A stretch of 6,269 nucleotides of DNA, taken from positions 1 through 6,269 of the forward strand of contig JALVIU010000030.1 in the NCBI GenBank assembly GCA_027028665.1. The letters run 5' to 3'. Position 1 is the stretch's first letter. Every line of letters begins with the position of its first letter. The notes below the pieces were generated by a model. The model saw only the letters and a list, made by a program, of their open reading frames with translations. It was not told where the DNA came from and did not search any database. The position numbers and the translations under genes were made by a program. Below, piece by piece: positions 1-5,066 of this stretch. Origin of the DNA: Candidatus Atribacteria bacterium. GTDB taxonomy: Bacteria > Atribacterota > JALVIU01.

Positions 1-791
1 ATAATACTTAAAAGGGATAGTGCATATCTTCTCTCATCACTGCGAGGAAAAGACAAAAACGCCATGGAAAGGTGTGTCTGGCTTATATCTCTATGTTCTA
101 CAATAAATTTATCACCCTGTATAACCCCTTCTGCTTCTAAAAACTTAGATGGTATACCATCTCTGTCCTCACAAAAATACTTCCTGGATAAAGAAGAGAT
201 ATCTTCAAAATCTATCTTACCTGCAATACTTACTGTGATGTTAGAAGGTGTATAAAATTTATCCATAAAATTTATTATATCCTCTTTTTTTATACCAGAT
301 ACAGACTCTACAGTCCCTAATATATCCCTCCCCAGTGGATGATCTCCCCATATAGCCTTTATGAGAAGGGTCTCCACCCATTCCTCAGGTATATCATAGT
401 ACCTTTTGATCTCCTCCAATACCACCCTTTTCTCCTTTACAAGGTCTTCTTCCCTTAGCAGTGGGTGGTATACCATATCAGATAATACATCAAAACCTAG
501 CTCTATATGATCTGCAGGTACCTTTACATAAAATCCTGTATACTCTTCAGAAGTAAATGCATTTATCTTTCCTCCCACCTCTTCTATAGCAAGAGAGATC
601 TTAAGGGCATTATCCCTTTTCCTGGACCCTTTGAATACCATATGTTCTATAAGATGAGAGATTCCGTTTAAATCTTCTGGCTCATATCTTGATCCCGTTT
701 TTACCCATACAATGATAGATGCAGACTCTACATAGGGGATCTCTTTTGCGACTACTTTTAATTTATCATCTATTGTTCTTAACTTTACCAT
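1..791 (-). CDS. M16 family zinc metallopeptidase (processing-peptidase-like), 3' end beyond the window
   Basis: This is the N-terminal 263 codons of a pitrilysin-family (M16, probably M16B, MPP/PqqF-like) peptidase; the frame is open to the left edge, so the C-terminal half is missing. The inverted zinc motif HxxEH is visible as HLIEH at residues 46-50, followed by MVFKGS, as in the usual HFLEHMxFKGT. The third zinc ligand is expected about 76 residues on and is met by the glutamates in VVLEEI (126/127). INAFTSEEYTGFY (77-89) and the WGDHPLGRDILGT stretch (148-160) are also typical. It starts at ATG 791-789 behind a strong GGAGGAG site, 14 bp after the mreC stop. There is no signal peptide, so it is probably cytoplasmic. 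Family members degrade or process peptides; the substrate here is unknown. The family call is firm, the subfamily less so, because the C-terminal R/Y half cannot be seen. Confidence 0.93.
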   Translation of the reverse strand, partial: MVKLRTIDDKLKVVAKEIPYVESASIIVWVKTGSRYEPEDLNGISHLIEHMVFKGSRKRDNALKISLAIEEVGGKINAFTSEEYTGFYVKVPADHIELGFDVLSDMVYHPLLREEDLVKEKRVVLEEIKRYYDIPEEWVETLLIKAIWGDHPLGRDILGTVESVSGIKKEDIINFMDKFYTPSNITVSIAGKIDFEDISSLSRKYFCEDRDGIPSKFLEAEGVIQGDKFIVEHRDISQTHLSMAFLSFPRSDERRYALSLLSI

Positions 792-805
792 ATCTCCTCC
801 TTTTT

Positions 806-1618
806 CTATTCCTTTATAACAAACACCTCTTCAAGGTGCATAAAATCCACTCGAGGGACAATATAAATCTTTTGGTACAATTTGTCAAGTTCTTTATCTA
901 TTTTAAATACTTCTCCTACAACTATACCTTTAGGATATATGCCACCCAAACCTGATGTTATAACTACATCTCCTCTTTTTATATTCGCCTGATTATTTAT
1001 ATAAATCATCTTCAAATAGTTCTTCCCCAAACCCTCTATAACTCCTATATCTCGTGTTCTCTGGATCATTCCACCTAAAGAACTCTTTACATCCAGAATA
1101 AGCATTACCTTTGCAGTTTTAGGAGTTGTAGCCTTCACCTTTCCTACAAGGCCAAGATATGTAATAACAGGCATATCCTTTCTTATACCATCATCACTTC
1201 CTTTATCTATAAATATATATTTAAACCAGTTGGAAGGCTCTCTTCCAATTACATTTGCAGGCAGAAGATTAAAGGAAGAGGTATCCTTATATCTAAGCAT
1301 CTTATTCCATCTTTTGTAATAGGAAAGTTTCTCTTTTAAGGTATTATTTTCGTTTAACAATAGAGAAATGGCCCTTTTCAGCTCTTGATTTTCAATTTTT
1401 ATTCGCCTATATTCTGTAAATATAGAAAGATAACTTGCTATATTTTCATAAAGTGATTGAAGGAATTGGGACAACTCGGAAAAGACCTGAGATATAGGAT
1501 AGGTGAACCTATATTGATCAAGAGAAAATTTATAACTTAATGTAATAAGTAATAAAGAGATAAAAACAATAAAAAGTAGAAGGTATATATGCCTACTTTT
1601 CTTCGTCTTGTAAAACAT
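806..1618 (-). CDS. mreC: Rod shape-determining protein MreC
   Basis: MreC is a bitopic membrane protein that links the MreB cytoskeleton to the cell-wall elongation machinery (PBP2/RodA) on the outer face of the membrane. The 270-aa product has the family's full layout: a short basic N-terminus, one membrane helix at about residues 11-29, a probable coiled coil at about 58-105 (E/K/L-rich, containing IENQELKRAISLLLNENN), then the beta-domain from about 118. Family signatures include NVIGREPSNWFKYIFIDKG (122-140), TSGLGGIYPKGIVVGEV (221-237) and the closing DFMHLEEVFVI (258-268), which matches the common DFSRLEEVxVI ending. The ATG start lies only 2 bp after the mreB TAG, with just a weak GATGGA upstream, so translation is probably coupled to mreB. 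It is followed not by mreD but by an M16 peptidase gene. Length is normal for the family. Confidence 0.95.
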   Translation of the reverse strand: MFYKTKKSRHIYLLLFIVFISLLLITLSYKFSLDQYRFTYPISQVFSELSQFLQSLYENIASYLSIFTEYRRIKIENQELKRAISLLLNENNTLKEKLSYYKRWNKMLRYKDTSSFNLLPANVIGREPSNWFKYIFIDKGSDDGIRKDMPVITYLGLVGKVKATTPKTAKVMLILDVKSSLGGMIQRTRDIGVIEGLGKNYLKMIYINNQANIKRGDVVITSGLGGIYPKGIVVGEVFKIDKELDKLYQKIYIVPRVDFMHLEEVFVIKE

Positions 1619-1620
1619 AT

Positions 1621-2637
1621 CTATTCCATCTGGATTAAGACACTAAAATATTTACTCGGATTATTAAATACCTTTGCTATACCATCTATCACGGAGAATA
1701 AAGGGTTTGGAGCAAAGATAACAGGTAGACCTAACTTCTCCCTTATATAGAGATCTAGGCCTTTTATAAGGGAGCCGCCTCCTGATAATACCAGACCCCT
1801 TTCCATTATATCTGCATGTATCTCGGGATCGGCTTTTGCAAGAGTTTCCCTCAATACCCTTACAATCTCATCTACAAGGGGTAGGAGTGCATGTCTTAAT
1901 TCTTCTGCACTTATCTCTTTGGCCTTTGGAAGACCTGTTACCAGATCTCTCCCCTTTGCAAAGTATTTCTCATTCGGGTTATTCACTATCCCAAGATTCA
2001 CCTTTATCGACTCTGCCATTTGTTCTCCTATCAGGATCTTATATTCTGATTTGAAAAATCTTATTATCTCCTCATTCATTCTATCTCCTGCTACACCTGT
2101 TATCTCATTTTGCACAAGGCCTCCTAAGGAGATAATGGCAGACTCGCTTGTACCTCCACCTATATCTATAATAAAACTACCCATGGCTTCAAATATATCC
2201 ATCCCTGCACCAATGGCTGCAGCTATTGGCTCTGATACAAGATATGCCTTTTTTGCACCCAACCTATAGGAGAGCTCAAGAACCGCCCTTTTATCCACTG
2301 AACTTACAGCAGAAGGGACACATACTATAGTTTCCATGGTAGAGAAAAAACCTGATCTTACATCTGTTAATTCAAAAAACTTTTTAAGCATAAGTATAGT
2401 GTATTCAAGCTCTGATATTACCCCATATCTTAATGGTCTTACCACATCAATATAATATGGTGCACGTCCAAGCATCTTTTTTGCCTTTCGACCTACATCT
2501 ACTACCTGTTTGGAATCTTTATATACACTTATTACACTGGGTTCATTAAGCACTATCCCCCTCCCCTTTACATATACAAGAGTATATGCAGTACCAAGGT
2601 CAACACCTATCTTTTTCTTAAAAATCGGTATACCCAT
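1621..2637 (-). CDS. mreB: MreB/Mbl-type bacterial actin, divergent
   Basis: The 338-aa product has the usual MreB length and actin-fold landmarks: phosphate-1 loop DLGTAYT (13-19), NEPSVISV (31-38), the catalytic glutamate in SEPIAAAIGAG (E136), phosphate-2 loop IDIGGGT (157-163), AGD (183-185) and the adenosine-motif SGGGSLIKGL (285-294). MreB forms membrane-bound, nucleotide-dependent filaments that direct lateral wall synthesis; the adjacent mreC supports that role. It is divergent: DLGTANT is DLGTAYT, RPxKDGVI is RPLRYGVI (Y71), and the usual ALGTGKAL near the end is VIDGIAKVF (316-324). It could be an MreB paralogue (Mbl/MreBH-like) rather than the only MreB of the cell. The ATG is preceded by a strong GAGGAGAG site in the 17-bp gap after the radical SAM gene. 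Confidence 0.93.
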   Translation of the reverse strand: MGIPIFKKKIGVDLGTAYTLVYVKGRGIVLNEPSVISVYKDSKQVVDVGRKAKKMLGRAPYYIDVVRPLRYGVISELEYTILMLKKFFELTDVRSGFFSTMETIVCVPSAVSSVDKRAVLELSYRLGAKKAYLVSEPIAAAIGAGMDIFEAMGSFIIDIGGGTSESAIISLGGLVQNEITGVAGDRMNEEIIRFFKSEYKILIGEQMAESIKVNLGIVNNPNEKYFAKGRDLVTGLPKAKEISAEELRHALLPLVDEIVRVLRETLAKADPEIHADIMERGLVLSGGGSLIKGLDLYIREKLGLPVIFAPNPLFSVIDGIAKVFNNPSKYFSVLIQME

Positions 2638-2654
2638 ATATAACTCTCCTCAAC

Positions 2655-3656
2655 TCATTCAAATACACCATCTACCTCTTCCCCACAGAATTTACATTTA
2701 CCGCTTTCTATGTTATACGAAATGATCTCATATCCCCTTCTTACAATTAAAGGTCTTCCACAATGCTTACAATAAGTTGTATTAGCATCTATATTCCAGA
2801 CATTGCCCATATAGACATAATGGAGTTTTTCTTGTGCCATATTATAGGCCATCTTTACATGCTCAACAGGGGTTTCAGGTATCGTCATCTTATATGCAGG
2901 AAAATAACGAGAAAAATGTAGGGGAATAGCAGGATCCAGGTGGTGTACCCAATCAATGAGCTTTTTTATCATCTCTGGGCTATCATTTAGCCCTGTTATC
3001 AAAAGATTGGTAATCTCTATATGAACACCTGCATTATAAGCAGCCTCTATGCTCCTAAGCACTGGTAAAAGATGTCCACCTGTATATTTTACATAGAAAT
3101 CATCACTAAATGCTTTAAGGTCTATATTCATTGCATCTATATATGGTAAGAGTTCCTTTTGAGGAATGGGATTTATATATCCATTTGTCACAAGTACCAC
3201 TTTTAAACTTCTCTCTTTTACCAAAGGTGCAGAATCTTTTATAAATTCATACCAGATGGATGGTTCATTATAGGTATACGCTACCCCACATGAACCATAT
3301 TCACCAGCATAAATAGCCAGATCCTCGATAGAAAGGGTCTTTGTGGGAACATCACTCTCTAAGGCTTGAGAAATCTCCCAATTTTGACAGAATGGACAGA
3401 AAAAATTACATCCAAATGTACCAATGGATAGAATCTTAGAGCCAGGTAAAAAATGATAAAGGGGTTTCTTTTCTATGGGATCTAATGCCAAAGATGTAAT
3501 CTTTTTATAATTTAACGTATAAAGTATCCCATTTCTATTTAGTCTTACTCTACAATCGCCCCTTTGCCCATTTTCTATAATACACCCTTTAGGACATAGA
3601 AGGCATCTTATCCTCTTATCTTCTAATGTTTTATAGAAAAGGGCTTCCTTCAGCAT
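2655..3656 (-). CDS. amrS: AmmeMemoRadiSam system radical SAM enzyme (AmrS-like)
   Basis: This 333-aa protein is a radical SAM enzyme of the type encoded beside AMMECR1 proteins. An N-terminal cysteine cluster (C18, C21, C25, C35; CLLCPKGC and GDC) comes first. The canonical CxxxCxxC cluster site follows at C83, C87 and C90 (GCNFFCPFCQNWEIS), binding the [4Fe-4S] that cleaves S-adenosylmethionine. Further signatures are YTYNEPSIWYEF (127-138), VTNGYINP (156-163), MNIDLKAF (176-183) and HFSRYFPAYKM (247-257). The end is a rubredoxin-like zinc ribbon with CKHCG (C296, C299) and CKFCG (C321, C324), typical of this family rather than of pyruvate formate-lyase activases, which are its nearest relatives. 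The reaction is not established to my knowledge. Its ATG lies 2 bp after the stop of the AMMECR1 gene, so the two are probably translationally coupled. The enzyme should be oxygen-sensitive and cytoplasmic. Confidence 0.94.
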   Translation of the reverse strand: MLKEALFYKTLEDKRIRCLLCPKGCIIENGQRGDCRVRLNRNGILYTLNYKKITSLALDPIEKKPLYHFLPGSKILSIGTFGCNFFCPFCQNWEISQALESDVPTKTLSIEDLAIYAGEYGSCGVAYTYNEPSIWYEFIKDSAPLVKERSLKVVLVTNGYINPIPQKELLPYIDAMNIDLKAFSDDFYVKYTGGHLLPVLRSIEAAYNAGVHIEITNLLITGLNDSPEMIKKLIDWVHHLDPAIPLHFSRYFPAYKMTIPETPVEHVKMAYNMAQEKLHYVYMGNVWNIDANTTYCKHCGRPLIVRRGYEIISYNIESGKCKFCGEEVDGVFE

Positions 3657-3658
3657 GT

Positions 3659-4174
3659 CTAATAATGCCTCGTAACGGTAAATTTATATATTTTGATAGG
3701 TTCACCAGGGTAAATGCCTGCCTTTCTCTTTGCAATCTCTATCTGATCATCTACTGTATCCACTCCTTCAATATCAGGTAGCAGAAGACCCCTCTTAAAA
3801 CCACTCTCTACTATAATTCCATACTTTTTAGGGTCAAGTTCTTCTATATCCTCTACCTCTTCTGGTTCAGATAGCACATCCACAGAGATCTCAAGTTCTG
3901 GAAGTTCACTCTCCCTCACAGGGGGAAAACGCGGGTCTTCTGTAGCGGCTGCTATTGCATTTCTTATGATTTCTTCTGCAATATTTCTCTGAGTTGGTAT
4001 AAAGGTGCCTATACATCCCCTGAGGTTTCCATATTTATGCAGAGTAACAAATACACCTGCTCTATTTTCTGTAAGTTCAGATGGTGTATCATCTGGTACA
4101 TCTATTATACGTCCATTCCTAATATATTCTTCTATAGCCAATCTTGCAAGTTTTGCATGGGGACTTTTCTCCAT
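3659..4174 (-). CDS. amrA: AmmeMemoRadiSam system protein A (AMMECR1 domain)
   Basis: This is a whole-length AMMECR1-domain protein, about 171 aa from the chosen start. The diagnostic LRGCIGT is present (residues 54-60 counted from the upstream GTG; subtract 3 for the ATG), with [12 protein letters not shown] (78-89), [12 protein letters not shown] (97-108), and [20 protein letters not shown] (132-151) leading to AKRKAGI. These are the conserved blocks of bacterial, archaeal and human AMMECR1. Its biochemical role is unknown; in bacteria and archaea it travels with the radical SAM enzyme encoded 2 bp downstream, and often with a Memo-family protein, which is absent here. I prefer ATG 4174-4172 because AGGGGTGATC sits at proper spacing before it. 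The alternative is GTG 4183, which overlaps the preceding stop as GTGA but has almost no spacing to the same purine run. Confidence 0.94.
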   Translation of the reverse strand: MEKSPHAKLARLAIEEYIRNGRIIDVPDDTPSELTENRAGVFVTLHKYGNLRGCIGTFIPTQRNIAEEIIRNAIAAATEDPRFPPVRESELPELEISVDVLSEPEEVEDIEELDPKKYGIIVESGFKRGLLLPDIEGVDTVDDQIEIAKRKAGIYPGEPIKIYKFTVTRHY

Positions 4175-4177
4175 AAC

Positions 4178-4187
4178 GATCACCCCT
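4178..4187 (-). promoter_or_regulatory. Ribosome binding site deciding the AMMECR1 gene start
   Basis: The minus strand reads AGGGGTGATC followed by GTT and ATG. This is a close match to the 16S anti-Shine-Dalgarno complement (AGGAGGTGATC), with 8 nt between GGGG and the ATG at 4174. The alternative GTG start at 4183 lies inside this same element, so it would lack a properly spaced site. The element also contains the TGA stop of the 60-aa gene, so ribosomes ending there are placed at the next start. Confidence 0.65.
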
Positions 4188-4362
4188 CTTTTTTCTCATC
4201 TATTATAATCTCGATCTTTTCAAGATTTTGGGGCATACCCTTTAGACTCTTGAGGATACCCCTTATAGCACCTTTTAAAAATTCTCCTACAAACCTATTT
4301 ATCTCTATATGCTGACCATTTACCCTAAGATATACATCTTCAGAGACTTTATGCTTTCCCAT
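4180..4362 (-). CDS. Small protein of unknown function (60 aa)
   Basis: I do not recognise this gene. The 60-aa product has no membrane segment and no cysteine. It looks like a small folded domain: a strand-turn-strand at about residues 9-21 ([12 protein letters not shown]), an amphipathic helix at about 22-42 ([19 protein letters not shown]), and a final strand at about 48-54 (EKIEIII), ending in a charged DEKKEG tail. Evidence that it is real: an ATG with GGGG 9 nt upstream, a length that fills the gap between two genes exactly, and a stop placed within the ribosome site of the AMMECR1 gene. The position suggests co-production with the AMMECR1/radical SAM pair, perhaps as a small partner or binding protein, but nothing in the sequence gives a function. 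Confidence 0.72.
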   Translation of the reverse strand: MGKHKVSEDVYLRVNGQHIEINRFVGEFLKGAIRGILKSLKGMPQNLEKIEIIIDEKKEG

Positions 4363-4376
4363 AATAAATTACCCCA

Positions 4377-4946
4377 TTATATAAACTTCCAGAGGTCTAC
4401 AAATTTCTCAAAATCCTTATATTGATCATCATATTCATCAAAATTCGCAGCAAAACTTATTATATAATATATATCATCCCTTTTCACAAGAATAAGTTTT
4501 AATCTAAAGTGTTTATCCCCCTTCTTTAGAGTAAGGTCATACTCTGCTTCTCTTGCAGGAACATCTTTAAATGTAGTCTCCTCTATCCCCTTTATCATCT
4601 TTCCACCCTCTTTATAGGTCTTCTGCTTGGGAACACTTACAAAAAACTTCTGTATCTCTTCTTCAGAAAGAGGCTTCTTGGGTTTTACCACACCAACTAC
4701 TATTACAGGAAAATCTTTTTTTCTGTCTTTTAAGGTCATTTCTATCTGTACGCCATCTTTTGCCTTTCGATAGTTAGAAAATTCCCAATTATCTCCTGGT
4801 AAAGAAATAGAAAAATGTAGTTTTTCATCACTTATCGTACTACCCTCTACCTTATGCGGGCGATTCATAAAAGTAAATATAATCTGGGGTAGAAAGATAA
4901 GGATAATCGCAATATAGATAAAAACTAACCACTTATTTTTAAACAT
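4377..4946 (-). CDS. Membrane-anchored protein of unknown function, possible PsbP/Mog1-like domain
   Basis: This is the first gene of the cluster, 189 aa. It has a short basic N-terminus, one hydrophobic helix at about residues 6-26 (an uncleaved anchor or signal peptide), then a soluble domain that should face outside. There is no cysteine, so it is not a lipoprotein. The domain starts with LHFSISLPGDNWEFS (43-57), passes through alternating strands (IEMTL, PVIVVGVV, AEYDLTL, HFRLKLILVKRDDIYYIISFAAN), and closes with a helix (DEYDDQYKDFEKFVDLWKF). The pattern 'FSISLPxxW ... YxIxFAAxxxxFxxxxxxFxxxxxSF' recalls the PsbP/Mog1-like fold of many bacterial exported proteins; this is by eye and tentative. 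The ATG at 4946 has a good AAAGGAG site 7 to 8 nt upstream. The stop lies 14 bp before the 60-aa gene. Confidence 0.82.
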   Translation of the reverse strand: MFKNKWLVFIYIAIILIFLPQIIFTFMNRPHKVEGSTISDEKLHFSISLPGDNWEFSNYRKAKDGVQIEMTLKDRKKDFPVIVVGVVKPKKPLSEEEIQKFFVSVPKQKTYKEGGKMIKGIEETTFKDVPAREAEYDLTLKKGDKHFRLKLILVKRDDIYYIISFAANFDEYDDQYKDFEKFVDLWKFI

Positions 4947-4974
4947 AAATATTGCTCCTTTCGGTTTTTTATAT

Positions 4975-5002
4975 ATTATACATTATAATCTAAAATATGC
5001 AA
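4975..5002 (-). promoter_or_regulatory. Sigma-70-type promoter for the seven-gene cluster
   Basis: The minus strand carries TTGCAT (5002-4997), a 16-bp spacer, and a perfect TATAAT (4980-4975). The start of transcription would lie near 4968, giving a leader of about 20 nt that holds the AAAGGAG site of the 189-aa gene. A second TATAAT (4987-4982) lies in the spacer but has no plausible -35 partner. The region is very A+T-rich, so chance matches are easy, but the position between a terminator and the first gene of a packed cluster supports it. I see no operator palindrome or riboswitch in the leader. Confidence 0.65.
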
Positions 5003-5018
5003 GTAATTTTATAAGAAC

Positions 5019-5053
5019 AAAAAAGCCCTGACAGATAAAACTGTCAGGGCTTT
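5019..5053 (-). terminator. Intrinsic terminator of the pyruvate:ferredoxin oxidoreductase gene
   Basis: A perfect 13-bp inverted repeat (arms 5022-5034 and 5041-5053, core GCCCTGACAG/CTGTCAGGGC) encloses a 6-nt loop. On the minus strand the hairpin is followed by six T residues (5024-5019), the outer ones shared with the stem. It begins 14 bp after the stop codon at 5067. On the plus strand only three T follow, so it should work mainly in the minus direction, separating the oxidoreductase gene from the next cluster. Confidence 0.93.
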
Positions 5054-5066
5054 ACAAATAAGAGGG

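Noticed and set aside
64-955. Plus-strand open frames at 64-255 and 719-955
   Set aside because: They lie opposite the M16 peptidase and mreC, have low-complexity L/S/F-rich products and no family signature; they are shadows of the minus-strand genes.
1836-2725. Plus-strand open frames at 1836-2054, 1919-2269 and 2510-2725
   Set aside because: All are antisense to mreB (the last also to the end of the radical SAM gene), overlap each other or lack a ribosome site, and show no recognisable protein motif.
2655-3656. The radical SAM protein as a pyruvate formate-lyase activating enzyme
   Set aside because: The N-terminal cysteine cluster, the C-terminal zinc ribbon and the AMMECR1 neighbour identify the AmmeMemoRadiSam type; no formate-lyase gene is present.
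4005-4315. Plus-strand open frames at 4005-4208 and 4037-4315
   Set aside because: They overlap each other in different frames and lie opposite the AMMECR1 and 60-aa genes, whose motifs and ribosome sites are clear.
4947-5066. Riboswitch, small RNA or tRNA in the intergenic gap
   Set aside because: Apart from the terminator hairpin I find no second stem or conserved core, and the predicted leader is only about 20 nt.
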